Position numbers and translations under genes: made by a program
Assembly: GCA_965116325.1 (NCBI GenBank)
Contig: OZ220675.1
Coordinates: forward strand, 434,001 to 498,000
DNA from: JAGWBF01 sp965116325
GTDB taxonomy: Bacteria > Chloroflexota > Dehalococcoidia > Lucifugimonadales > JAGWBF01
Length of the DNA: 64,000 nt
Direction: 5' to 3'
In this document: one piece after another, positions 23,914-32,193 of the stretch
Layout: every line of letters begins with the position of its first letter
Position numbering within the stretch: position 1 is the first letter of the stretch
Notes under the pieces: model-generated
What the model saw: only the letters and a program-made list of their open reading frames with translations
Databases searched by the model: none
What the model was told of the DNA's origin: nothing

Positions 23914-25788
23914 TTATTCGCAGGGTTCCAGCCCCAAGCTGTTGAGGTCGTGGTCGTCCACATAGTACAAGAATCGTGGGATGCACCCTGTGAAGGTGTT
24001 GCCCGACAGCTTCAGGCTGGTCAGGGTTTCCACCTTAGCAAAGGGGGCTGGGAAAGCCCCAGCCAAGCCCACATCGGTGAGGTCCACGCCTGTCACCCGC
24101 AGGACACCATCCACAACATCTATGGAGACTCCCCTCTGCCGATCCATGCCTGAGCCGGGGTTCCACCTTGTCTGACCCACATTGCTCAAGGGAAGGACAC
24201 CGTCGATGAGCGCTTCGCAGTCTATGAGCAGGTTATCATCAACGGGATCGGCATAGATGTACACATTTACCGCATCATCGCAGAAGCCCTCGGCGGCAGC
24301 GTTGTCTGACCTTGTGCGCTCGGCAGGGTCGTCCGGGGCTACCGTGATCCTCAGCATCAGTTCATCACCAGAGGACCAGGGCTTGCTACCGACGTCCCAG
24401 GTCAGGGTGCCCTCGGAGCTGTCGCCGGTGGCTGCATCGCCTGTGAGAGACACAGATGCCGTCCCATCCCCTGTGATCACCTCCAAGGTGTAACTATCGA
24501 GGGCGTGGTACGGGTCAAGGGACAGGGTGACGTTGCTGGCATCACCCGTGAGGGCGGTGATCGAGGTGGACACGTTGCCCACAACCACCGTGAAGTCGGT
24601 GGCACCGAGGTCGCCCGTGCTCACATCGCCCGAGCTGATGTACCCGTCGCCGCTCCCGATTGTCTGAGGGTCAAAGAGGGCCTCAAGCACCGTCCAGGCA
24701 GGCGCTTCCTCCACCTCCACCTCCCAGTTGAGGCCGACCAACGGAGAATCCCTGTAATCGCAGGCAAGGAAGAAGTGGGACTGGATGTAGCTCTTGAACT
24801 TGTAGGTCCCGGCCGGCAGAGGGCGGGTGTTCTCAAAGGAGAAGGTGTAGCCGTTGCTTGGGTCGGAGTCGGCATCCACCAGCCGGACCCTGAACAAGCC
24901 TGCATCTGCCCCTGTCAGCGCCCGTTTCTCATAGACTGTGTGATTCTCCCCGCCCCCATACTGGTCTACGGCTGTTCCTGCGGGTGCCGAGGAAGGCAGG
25001 GATGCGGTAATCGTATCCGGCTCCCAGGGCGTTCCATAATAGACAGCTACGTCCCTGCCGGCCCGTTCTGTCCTGAGCGCCTGCTCCACGCAAGACTCAT
25101 AGGCTGCATCCCCGTCCCCTCCCCCAATCCAAGCTATGAGACTCTTAAGGTCGGACAGGCTGATGGTAGGGTTCCTCTCACCATAAGGGGATTGGGTTTC
25201 TATGATGAATGAGGGGTCGCTTTCTTGGGCCGACCCGCCGGCGGCCCCCCCAGCCCCGCCTGTGGCGGTTGAGGGCATCCAGACCGGATTGCGGGTCTCG
25301 ATGGAGTTTCCTTCGGGAAGCGCCCCTTGGTAATCGTACCTGCCGTCTCCCAAAGAAGTGGTGTCGGCAAAGGCGTAGCGGGGAGGTCCACCGGTGCTGC
25401 TACCGCCAACCCCCGAGTCGTCGCCTGCCGGGGCCTCCGTGACAGGGCCATCAAGGAACAGCAACGCTTCCCTGCTGTCCCACCTTGTGGTGCGCCCTGA
25501 TTCGGGAGCCTCCAGGGTGAAGCGGGTCGGGCCTGTACCCTTCAGGTACTCAACAGCATCGAAGGTCAGAGTCCCGTTCCCGGTGGACGCCAAGTTCGCC
25601 CGCACCACAATGGCGGCGGCGTGGATGCGCTCCTCCAGCGATGCGGTGGAAGCCCCGTCGTAGGAAGTGTCAATGTACATCGTGAAGCTGCCCGGCGACT
25701 GCAGATCCTCATCGGAATCCGACCCACAGCCTGCCGTTATGAGCAGCGCCAGAAGCAGAAGCATGGACCCTAGAACGTATCGCATCAC
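23914..25788 (-). CDS. Large lipoprotein with LRR-type C-terminal cap
   Basis: 624-aa secreted lipoprotein (LITAGC, Cys21). I do not recognise a catalytic domain. The first 220 residues include an acidic Gly/Ser-rich linker; residues about 350-480 look like Thr/Val-rich beta-sandwich domains. The C-terminus has LTSLKLSGNTFTGCIPRFL...DLNSLGLEPCE, the same closing cap as the leucine-rich repeat lipoproteins at 45-54 kb (GCIP...LGLPFC), preceded by a degenerate repeat. Nine nt after the metzincin gene, so one operon. Function is likely at the cell surface (adhesion or binding), by inference. Confidence 0.7.
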   Translation of the reverse strand: MMRYVLGSMLLLLALLITAGCGSDSDEDLQSPGSFTMYIDTSYDGASTASLEERIHAAAIVVRANLASTGNGTLTFDAVEYLKGTGPTRFTLEAPESGRTTRWDSREALLFLDGPVTEAPAGDDSGVGGSSTGGPPRYAFADTTSLGDGRYDYQGALPEGNSIETRNPVWMPSTATGGAGGAAGGSAQESDPSFIIETQSPYGERNPTISLSDLKSLIAWIGGGDGDAAYESCVEQALRTERAGRDVAVYYGTPWEPDTITASLPSSAPAGTAVDQYGGGENHTVYEKRALTGADAGLFRVRLVDADSDPSNGYTFSFENTRPLPAGTYKFKSYIQSHFFLACDYRDSPLVGLNWEVEVEEAPAWTVLEALFDPQTIGSGDGYISSGDVSTGDLGATDFTVVVGNVSTSITALTGDASNVTLSLDPYHALDSYTLEVITGDGTASVSLTGDAATGDSSEGTLTWDVGSKPWSSGDELMLRITVAPDDPAERTRSDNAAAEGFCDDAVNVYIYADPVDDNLLIDCEALIDGVLPLSNVGQTRWNPGSGMDRQRGVSIDVVDGVLRVTGVDLTDVGLAGAFPAPFAKVETLTSLKLSGNTFTGCIPRFLYYVDDHDLNSLGLEPCE

Positions 25789-25797
25789 ATCCTCCTA

Positions 25798-27513
25798 TTA
25801 GTGGTGTATTGCTGCCACTGCCCGTAGGCCGAATATATCCTCCCTGGCGGGAAAGGCGCTGGTGTAGCCCTCGAAGTTATTGTAGCCCCCCTCCATCACA
25901 CCCATCCCCAAGGGAATATGCCCGACACCTGCGGAGTGTAGGAGCTCGTGCACCAAGACCATCGGGAGATAGTATTGGGTCAGGGGGTCCTCCCGGGCCT
26001 CATTCCTGGAGCTGGTCCATTCGGTGACATCTCCAAAGTAGCCTCGCGGAGGGAACTGGATGTGCACATCCAGTAAATTGAAGTGGGGGAAGCGTGCAAG
26101 TCCTATCTTGGTGCAACCCACAGGCCTTTTGCCGTTCTCAGTCCCCCGGCAGGGCGGAAGCTTCTTATCCCCCCGGTACCCTCGCACCACCACATTCCAA
26201 CCCACATCATCGGCGAAGGTGAAGCCCGTCCCTCCCGTTGTAGCATCAAGGGCCGTCTGCGCAATTCTCAGGGACTCGGCGGCTGTCGTCAGGTCCGGGA
26301 TTTCAATGATCTCCCAATCGCGAGTCCAGTCTGCATGATAGGTCACGGCGCGGTTCTTGTGATGCCAGTTCACAGGAATAACCCCGTTCACATCGAACTC
26401 GTACGTCTTGCCTGTTCTCTTGTGCTGGGCCTCAACGACCATGCTGCCACCGGGGTACGAACCCAAAGCGCACCTGGCCAGGGTCATGCCTGTGACCTTC
26501 TTGGTCAGCCAGTCCGTCTCCGAAGAGAACCCATCAGCACACCCTTGGCCTTTCTCGATGAGGTACATTCCAGTGTTCCAAGGGTTGGTGTTCAGCTTGA
26601 ACTTGAAGTCCGTGAACCTGTGGCTGAACCGGTCCTCCCTCTCATTGAGAAGGTCAAGGGTCAGAGTGGCGGGACTCTGCTCCAGCATCATCCAGCGACG
26701 GGCGCTCATATCCACAGTCCAGGAACTGTTGATGTCCAGCACCGTAATCGCTGCCTCGAAACGCGGAGGCGCTACCAGGAGAGGCACCGGAGTGTTCGCA
26801 GGTCTGCGAGTGTTCGTGGGCCTGGGAGTGTCCGTTGGGTCAGGGTCCCCATCATCGGGAGTAGCGGTCGGCCCAGGTGTGTCGGTCGGCACCGGCGTTT
26901 TCGTGGGCCTGGGCGTCGGAGTCAGTACGCAAGCGACGCACGGCGTCGGGGGCTTAGCGGTCGGCGTCGGAGGCTCAGCGGTCGGCGTGGGCTGACACTC
27001 GCTTGTGCCAGGGCATGGGTCTTGAGTCGGCTCCGGTGTGGGTGAGGGAGTCGGTTGGCATGTCGGTGCAGTGTCCGAGGACCCGCAGGGCTCCAATGTC
27101 GGCTTCTTCTTGAACTTCACCGTTACCGAATCCGAGTTGCTGTTGTCGCAAAACTCTCCGCCACGCTCGGCAGTGACCGTGATGGTGGCTGTGTAGGTCC
27201 CTTCCGAGGTGACAGTTCTGCTCTTGCTGGTGTTCCCATCATTCCATTCGAAGCTGTGATGCAGGAAGTGACCGCCCGGCATCGTGACCGTGGAGTGGGT
27301 GGCGCTGATCCTGGCGCTGCTCGTGGTCACATTGGATACCGATGCTGAGATAGTCGGCCTGGGCGGTGTTTCGCACGCCCATTTCTCCCACTCCCCGTCC
27401 CCTTCCGCCGTCACAGGCGGGGGATACAAGTCGGGTGTGGCAAGGCCGATGATAAGAAAGACCACCAGCCCTAAAAGCAAACAGGGCACACAGTCCATCC
27501 ATGAAGCAGGCAC
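25798..27513 (-). CDS. Secreted metzincin-type metalloprotease with Pro/Thr linker
   Basis: 571 aa. The N-terminus has a hydrophobic signal or anchor (PCLLLGLVVFLIIGLA). A PKD-like beta domain follows (residues about 50-135, ending SVTVKF). Next is a linker of roughly 90 residues of PTP/TPT repeats. The C-terminal domain carries LVHELLHSAGVGHIP, the HExxHxxGxxH zinc motif of metzincins, followed by LGMGVMEGG where Met fits the Met-turn. Catalytic Glu is present, so the enzyme should be active. This matrixin-like arrangement suggests cleavage of extracellular protein. It is the first gene of the pair with the lipoprotein downstream. Confidence 0.82.
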   Translation of the reverse strand: MPASWMDCVPCLLLGLVVFLIIGLATPDLYPPPVTAEGDGEWEKWACETPPRPTISASVSNVTTSSARISATHSTVTMPGGHFLHHSFEWNDGNTSKSRTVTSEGTYTATITVTAERGGEFCDNSNSDSVTVKFKKKPTLEPCGSSDTAPTCQPTPSPTPEPTQDPCPGTSECQPTPTAEPPTPTAKPPTPCVACVLTPTPRPTKTPVPTDTPGPTATPDDGDPDPTDTPRPTNTRRPANTPVPLLVAPPRFEAAITVLDINSSWTVDMSARRWMMLEQSPATLTLDLLNEREDRFSHRFTDFKFKLNTNPWNTGMYLIEKGQGCADGFSSETDWLTKKVTGMTLARCALGSYPGGSMVVEAQHKRTGKTYEFDVNGVIPVNWHHKNRAVTYHADWTRDWEIIEIPDLTTAAESLRIAQTALDATTGGTGFTFADDVGWNVVVRGYRGDKKLPPCRGTENGKRPVGCTKIGLARFPHFNLLDVHIQFPPRGYFGDVTEWTSSRNEAREDPLTQYYLPMVLVHELLHSAGVGHIPLGMGVMEGGYNNFEGYTSAFPAREDIFGLRAVAAIHH

Positions 27514-27598
27514 AATTCCCTCCCGTCTAGGCCCCGGAGAGGCCTTGAGTAGCTAGGCGACGGGAGATTATCACAGAAAACTTTCGGGAACTATATAC

Positions 27599-27627
27599 TT
27601 GACGATCCTAAATCGTTCCCCTAGATA
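27599..27627 (+). promoter_or_regulatory. Inward promoter in the left transposon end
   Basis: TTGACG (27599-27604) lies inside the inverted repeat; after a 17-nt spacer comes TAGATA (27622-27627). Transcription would run rightward, antisense to the 3' end of the nuclease gene. It mirrors the transposase promoter at the other end. Confidence 0.45.
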
Positions 27628-28069
27628 CGAACCTCTGAAACTCGCCCTGGTCAAAGACGTGTAGCAACAGGTTCTTTCCGGCCTGTCCCTTCAGCCACAT
27701 TTCCGCCCCTTTGGAGTAGCCCCCGCCGTCCAGCACAACGATAGTCTGGTACCCGCCTTGCTGGATGTTCAGAACCTCGAAGGGGTACTTCTCATGCACG
27801 GTCCCGCCCGATGCTTGCCACTTGCACTGAATGACCAGGGCCTTCTCCCACTTCCGGGGATGGTAGAGGATGAAATCAACGCGACGTTCTCCGCCGTAGA
27901 TGTTCCGCCCAACGATGCACTGGCGAGCATAGACGGGCTGACTGAGCTCTCGCATGGCAAAGAACAAGCTAGAGGGCCATATCGGTTCATAGCCGGCTTG
28001 CTGGAGAAGGTCTTCAACGAACCGCTCCAGCTTGTTGCCCGTCCTGTTGGCCGATACCTGCCTAGCCAT
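27608..28069 (-). CDS. PD-(D/E)XK-type restriction endonuclease
   Basis: 153-aa nuclease, partner of the methylase. The catalytic core reads RRVDFILYHP then VIQCKWQASGGTVHEKYPFEV, with Asp and a QxK in place of ExK, as in a subgroup of PD-(D/E)XK enzymes with QCKWQ..GG..EK. It overlaps the methylase gene by 8 nt (ATGGCTAG, where the methylase stop lies within the nuclease start). Such overlap allows delayed nuclease expression relative to the methylase. Its stop codon lies in the transposon's inverted repeat (27608-27610). Confidence 0.75.
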   Translation of the reverse strand: MARQVSANRTGNKLERFVEDLLQQAGYEPIWPSSLFFAMRELSQPVYARQCIVGRNIYGGERRVDFILYHPRKWEKALVIQCKWQASGGTVHEKYPFEVLNIQQGGYQTIVVLDGGGYSKGAEMWLKGQAGKNLLLHVFDQGEFQRFVSRGTI

Positions 28070-28907
28070 AGGTCGTAATCAGCAGTTCGCTTGCTGTCCC
28101 GCGCCCGTTGGTCTTGCAGTTGATATTCCTGGGTGCAGCAACATCGTGGATGATGAAGGGTGGGTTTCCGTACAGGCTGCGCATAAGCTCTGTGTCGGCG
28201 TTTGAAACCATCACCGAGGCGCCCAGCTTGTGCCACTTCAAGACAGCGTTCCTGAGTCGCCTCTGCTCATCCTCGCCGAAGCCGTCCTTCCCATAGCCTG
28301 CGAAAGTCCCATCGTAGGGGGGATCGCAGTAGATGAAGTCCCCACCACCAGGCTCTAGCTTCTCGAAGTCTCCGAAGGTGACGGTCGCCTTGGATAGCAC
28401 CTTCCCTGCTTGGCGGATGTTCTCGGCGTCGCAGATGACGGGATTCACATACCTGCCGATGGGAACGTTGAAGGCCCCGCTCTTGTTCACCCGGTACAGG
28501 CCGTTGTAGCAGGTCTTGTTCAGGTAGATAAACCTGGCTGCCACATCTACCGCAGCCTCTAGCCCAGTCTGTTTGCGCATCTGGTAGTAGTACGCCTTCT
28601 GGTGCTTCTGCTGGTGGTGCTCCAGGGAGGCGATCAGATCCTCGGCTCGGTTGCGGACCATCTGGTAGGTCAAGGCAAGCTCGGCGTTCACATCGGACAA
28701 CCGGGCCGATGTGATACGGCTGTCCAGGGCAAAGAACACAGCCCCTCCACCAAGGAAGGGCTCCCAATATGTCCCTAGGTCGTCGGGCAGGCGCTGGGCG
28801 ATCTCTGGAATCAGTGTCCGTTTCCCCCCCGCCCACTTCAGGAACGGCTTGGCCCTGGCCCTAGCCAAGTACGGCTTCTCCGTGTGCTCCAGGAACCTAT
28901 CGAACAT
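28062..28907 (-). CDS. Dam-family DNA adenine N6-methyltransferase
   Basis: 281-aa D12-class methyltransferase. The SAM-binding motif FLKWAGGKRTLIPEI is near residue 22, EPFLGGGAVFF follows, and the catalytic motif is YCDPPYDGTF. The central region with FIYLNKTCYNGLYRVNKSGAFNVPIG is the target-recognition block of Dam/DpnM-type enzymes, so GATC is the likely target (inference). It protects against the adjacent nuclease. Its start overlaps the transposase stop by 11 nt. Confidence 0.9.
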   Translation of the reverse strand: MFDRFLEHTEKPYLARARAKPFLKWAGGKRTLIPEIAQRLPDDLGTYWEPFLGGGAVFFALDSRITSARLSDVNAELALTYQMVRNRAEDLIASLEHHQQKHQKAYYYQMRKQTGLEAAVDVAARFIYLNKTCYNGLYRVNKSGAFNVPIGRYVNPVICDAENIRQAGKVLSKATVTFGDFEKLEPGGGDFIYCDPPYDGTFAGYGKDGFGEDEQRRLRNAVLKWHKLGASVMVSNADTELMRSLYGNPPFIIHDVAAPRNINCKTNGRGTASELLITTYG

Positions 28908-29817
28908 TGGCGATCAGCTCCTTGTAGGGTAGGTGTGCGGCAGGGAGCATCCCGCTTGTCAGAAGGGCTGTCGATTCACCGCCTCGGGCAACGTTCTGAC
29001 GGAAGGAGCAGGCATCCAGGTACTTCTGCGTGTGCTTGCGACTCCACCAGTGGTGCGTTCCTACAAAGGTTCGCTTCACCAGGGACCAGAAGCTTTCAAC
29101 GCTGTTGGTGGTGATGCCGTCCCTGCTGTACTCGCCTTGGGAGTGATTGATGCGGGAGAGCTTGTAGAAGCCTTCCAGGGCATTGTAGCTGTGGCTTTCG
29201 TCAGCGTTCAGATGAGAGCCGAGGGCGACGTTGCGGATGACATGGCCGGTTACGTGCTCGGCTGTCGGGCTGGGAACCTTGTACGCTTTGACCGCCCCGC
29301 CCCTTTGCTTCATACCGAAGGCCACGGCCTTGGTCTTGGAGGAACCGAGGCCCTGCGTGCCAGAGGTCCGCTTGCTAGCGTGCTTGTTCTTCTCTTTCCC
29401 GCCGATGTAGGTGTCGTCTATTTCCACGTCGCCATCCAGCATGATGTCCACTCCCATCAAGGCTGCGGCGTTCTGGATGCGCTGGATCATGTACCAAGCC
29501 GTCTTTTGGGTAACCTTGATGTCGTGGGCTAGCTGGACGCTGGAAATGCCCTTGCTGTGCTCCGTCACCAAGTAGACCGCTGCAAACCACTTGGGCAGCA
29601 TCTTGATTGGGCTGTCGGAGAAGATGGTGCCGGTGATGATGCGGAACACCCGCTTGCAGTCCGAGCACTTGTGCCGTATGCCGTCTGTGTAGTGCTGTAT
29701 CTTCCCGCAGCTACCGCAGTGGGGGCAGAAGGCCCCGTTAGCCCAGCGCACAGCCTCAAGCTGTTGAAGGCAGGCTTCGGGGGTGCTGTACTTCCTGGTA
29801 AACTCTAGTAGGCTCAC
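28897..29817 (-). CDS. IS1595-family (ISXO2-like) transposase
   Basis: About 306-aa DDE transposase. The N-terminal zinc ribbon is CPHCG...HKCSDCKRVF, followed by the helix-turn-helix segment. The catalytic residues fit DDTYIGG (first Asp), NADESHSY (second Asp) and NSVESFWSLVKR (Asn/Glu), the ISXO2 pattern. GTG at 29817 is chosen because CGGAG lies about 7 nt upstream; an earlier GTG at 29853 is nearly in the -10 box. The reading frame is intact, so the element may be active. Confidence 0.9.
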   Translation of the reverse strand: MSLLEFTRKYSTPEACLQQLEAVRWANGAFCPHCGSCGKIQHYTDGIRHKCSDCKRVFRIITGTIFSDSPIKMLPKWFAAVYLVTEHSKGISSVQLAHDIKVTQKTAWYMIQRIQNAAALMGVDIMLDGDVEIDDTYIGGKEKNKHASKRTSGTQGLGSSKTKAVAFGMKQRGGAVKAYKVPSPTAEHVTGHVIRNVALGSHLNADESHSYNALEGFYKLSRINHSQGEYSRDGITTNSVESFWSLVKRTFVGTHHWWSRKHTQKYLDACSFRQNVARGGESTALLTSGMLPAAHLPYKELIANVR

Positions 29818-29843
29818 TGCTACACTCCGTTCTTGATATTGGG

Positions 29844-29872
29844 AGTATAGCACACATTTTAAGGATCGTCAA
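29844..29872 (-). promoter_or_regulatory. Transposase promoter with its -35 box in the inverted repeat
   Basis: On the minus strand TTGACG (29872-29867) lies in the terminal repeat, the spacer is 17 nt, and TATACT (29849-29844) follows. Transcription would start near 29838 and run through transposase, methylase and nuclease. Confidence 0.75.
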
Positions 29873-30009
29873 GTATATAGTTCCCAAACTTTCTGTGGCC
29901 AGAGCTTGCCCAAAATCCACCGCCCGGATGCCGGCGCAGGCAATTGGGCGCTGGAGGATGGGTGTGCTATAGTCGGTGAGCACCGTCCACCCTACCAAGG
30001 AGGCCCCCT

Positions 30010-30549
30010 ATGCGCATACTGCTGGCGGTCCTGTTGCTGACCACCCTGGCCCTCACAGCCTGCGGAGGAGAACCGGAACACCCCGAACTCAAGGAGTCCA
30101 GACAGATAGCAGAGAAGTGGCTCAAGGACTTTCCAGACCTGAACCTGCACACCGGCGTCTACAGCAACCCCTTAAACCGGCTTGAATACGATGAGCACCC
30201 AGCCCTTCCCGATGTGATCTACGAGTCCGCCGCTGTGCGGGAGTTCCGAAGCCAACTCCCTGCCGAGCGCAGGACTGCCCTTGAGGAGCAGATCTATACG
30301 TTCCTGTGGAAAGAGCTGTTCCGCCATGTGTCCATCAAGATCACCAATGTGGAGCTCAGCTATGGCGGAGGCGACGGTCTGGTCACCGCCACGGTCGCCG
30401 GCGACATGACCATTGACCTGGAAGAGCACCCGCCCCTCCGGCTGGATGTATCCGTACCTGTCATGATGCTTGTGAGCACGTTCATTGATCTGGTCCTGAA
30501 CTGGGCCTACGACGACGACAATATCGTGGTGGCCATCAACGACCAGTAG
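30010..30549 (+). CDS. Hypothetical lipoprotein
   Basis: 179-aa lipoprotein: signal peptide RILLAVLLLTTLALTAC with Cys18, then a charged domain. The middle (EEQIYTFLWKELFRHVSIKITNVELSYGGG) is helical then beta; the stretch LVSTFIDLVLNWAYDDDN near the end is amphipathic. No family recognised. AAGGAGG lies 6-7 nt before the ATG, and TATAGT at 29968-29973 may be a -10 box. It sits between the transposon and a second IS. Confidence 0.7.
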   Translation: MRILLAVLLLTTLALTACGGEPEHPELKESRQIAEKWLKDFPDLNLHTGVYSNPLNRLEYDEHPALPDVIYESAAVREFRSQLPAERRTALEEQIYTFLWKELFRHVSIKITNVELSYGGGDGLVTATVAGDMTIDLEEHPPLRLDVSVPVMMLVSTFIDLVLNWAYDDDNIVVAINDQ

Positions 30550-30578
30550 CTTCTAAGCTGTCCACTGAGCAAAAGAGA

Positions 30579-30604
30579 AGGGGCAGGGTTTTCACCCTGC
30601 CCCT
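30579..30604 (+). terminator. Hairpin with the same stem core as 23859-23894
   Basis: AGGGGCAGGGT (30579-30589) pairs with ACCCTGCCCCT (30594-30604) around TTTC, followed by CTTTG. It is 30 nt past the lipoprotein stop and probably ends that transcript. Confidence 0.7.
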
Positions 30605-30653
30605 CTTTGACGGCCCTTCCCTTTCGGGAGCGTCGTATCCTTTGTCGGGCTCA

Positions 30654-30762
30654 CGAGGCCGCAACTCTTTACGTAGCCGAGGCCGCAACTCTTTACATAA
30701 CCCGCCCGACCTTTTAGACTGGGGCCGACGGCGAAAACATGGAACGTGTCAGGTTCCATGTT
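30654..30762. repeat. 19-bp direct repeat and hairpin upstream of the transposase
   Basis: CGAGGCCGCAACTCTTTAC occurs at 30654-30672 and again at 30678-30696. A hairpin follows: AACATGGAAC (30736-30745) pairs with GTTCCATGTT (30753-30762) around 7 nt, ending 30 nt before the transposase ATG. These may be transposase-binding sites or a device that limits read-through translation. I could not find a matching inverted repeat downstream of 32013. Confidence 0.55.
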
Positions 30763-30792
30763 CTCTAGCCACCAAGGAGATAGACCCTCCCG

Positions 30793-32013
30793 ATGGCTTG
30801 GTACAAATCTACCACAGGTCTGCTACCCCTTCAATCCGACAGGGTCAACACCCTCCGCGCGATCTTCGCGTCCCTCGATGATGAAGCTCTTGTCACCCAC
30901 CTGAAGCAGCATCGCCACATGGGACGGCACGGCTACCCGGTACGGGCGATGTTCCGGGCATACCTCGCCAGCTTCGTTCTCAACCTCCGTCACACCAACG
31001 ACCTGATTCGAAGGCTTCAGGACGACAGAAACCTGCGCCGGATCTGCGGGCTGGGGAATACCCTTCCCCACCGCACCACCTTCAACCGGTTCATCCGCAC
31101 CTTGGGCCGTCACGCCGACTTGGTGGAAGAGGTCCTGAACAGCATCACCGGCGAGCTCCGCGAACTCATCCCCGACCTGGGGGCTGAGGTGGCGGTGGAT
31201 TCGACCGCAGTGCGCACCCATGCCAACCCACATCCACGAAGGCGCGGGCTTTTCGACCCGGAAGCATCCTGGACAGCCAAGAACAGCGCCCACGCCCCCG
31301 AAGGAAAGGAATGGCACTACGGCTACAAACTGCACCTGCTGGCGGACACCGTGCACGGGATTCCCCTGGCACAGATCGTGACCACCGCCAAGCGAAACGA
31401 CTCTCCCTACCTGCCCAGGCTTGCCGACAAAGCCCGGGCACAGCTCCCATGGCTGGACATGAAGGCGCTCATGGCCGACAGAGGCTACGATGCTTTCTCG
31501 AACCATCAGTACCTTGTGGACAAAGCCATCTTGCCGGTGATCCTGATGAAGAGAGCCCCAAACACAAAGAACGGCCTTATAGGGGGCATCTACACCGCCG
31601 AGGGTGTCCCAACGTGCGTGGGACAGGTTCCGATGCAGTTCATACGCACAGACCCGGAGAAGGGCCACCTCTACCGGTGCCGGGGTTGCCATCTGGCGGA
31701 CTCCACCAAGGGCATGACAACCCACTGCCAGGACGAGGTGTGGGAGGAGCCCTCGACGAACATCAAGGTTGTGGGTGTTCTCAGCAGGGCAAGCCCGGAA
31801 TGGAAGGCCCTGTACGCCAAGCGCTGGTGTATCGAGAGGGTGTTCAAGAGCATGAAACAGGGTCGAAGGCTGGAGGCCCACTGCGTGAAGGGGCTAGCCC
31901 ACATCACCCTGCACTCCCTGATGTCCACCCTGGCCTACTCAGCAACAGCTCTGGTGAAGGCCCGGGCCGGGTCCCGCAGGACTATGCGCTGGATGGTGGA
32001 GAAGGTGGCTTAG
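30793..32013 (+). CDS. DDE transposase (IS1182/IS5-like)
   Basis: 406-aa transposase. The N-terminal DUF772-like part (HGYPVRAMFRAYLASFVLNLRHTNDLIRRL) leads to VDSTAVRTHAN (first Asp), LMADRGYDA (second Asp) and KRWCIERVFKSMKQGRRLEAH (Glu within the Y-R-Kx-E region). A zinc-like insert LYRCRGCHLADS lies between the second Asp and the Glu. The frame is intact. The IS family assignment is approximate since the element ends are not defined; 32014-32193 downstream shows no gene. Confidence 0.85.
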   Translation: MAWYKSTTGLLPLQSDRVNTLRAIFASLDDEALVTHLKQHRHMGRHGYPVRAMFRAYLASFVLNLRHTNDLIRRLQDDRNLRRICGLGNTLPHRTTFNRFIRTLGRHADLVEEVLNSITGELRELIPDLGAEVAVDSTAVRTHANPHPRRRGLFDPEASWTAKNSAHAPEGKEWHYGYKLHLLADTVHGIPLAQIVTTAKRNDSPYLPRLADKARAQLPWLDMKALMADRGYDAFSNHQYLVDKAILPVILMKRAPNTKNGLIGGIYTAEGVPTCVGQVPMQFIRTDPEKGHLYRCRGCHLADSTKGMTTHCQDEVWEEPSTNIKVVGVLSRASPEWKALYAKRWCIERVFKSMKQGRRLEAHCVKGLAHITLHSLMSTLAYSATALVKARAGSRRTMRWMVEKVA

Positions 32014-32193
32014 TCCGTCGATATGGTGGCTATGGAGTGTGGTCATCCATGGGCTTGGGGGCTTGTGGTACCGCTGGCACCTTGCGATTCAGATATTTCT
32101 TGGGTATGCGCTTACACGGCCCAAGGGTCGGTCCGTTTTTCTTGTTCTTTTGCCTGATCTTCCAAACCATAAGGCCCTCCTGTTGCATCGGTG

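Larger units (their letters stand above)
27572..29897. mobile_element. IS1595-type transposon carrying a restriction-modification pair
   Basis: The ends are long inverted repeats. A perfect 24-bp core lies at 27586-27609 and, inverted, at 29862-29885; the outer CACAGAAA (27572-27579) and TTTCTGTG (29890-29897) extend it with a few mismatches between. Inside are three minus-strand genes: transposase, Dam-type methylase and nuclease, each overlapping the next by a few bases. An 8-bp target duplication is not visible (GAGATTAT left, GCCAGAGC right), so the exact ends or the age of the insertion are uncertain. IS1595 relatives with passenger genes are known. Confidence 0.85.

Noticed and set aside
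26083..27045. A 320-codon plus-strand frame opposite the metzincin gene
   Set aside because: The Pro/Thr repeat on the coding strand keeps the other strand open by composition only.
30823..31881. A 352-codon frame opposite the second transposase
   Set aside because: Antisense shadow of a well-supported transposase.
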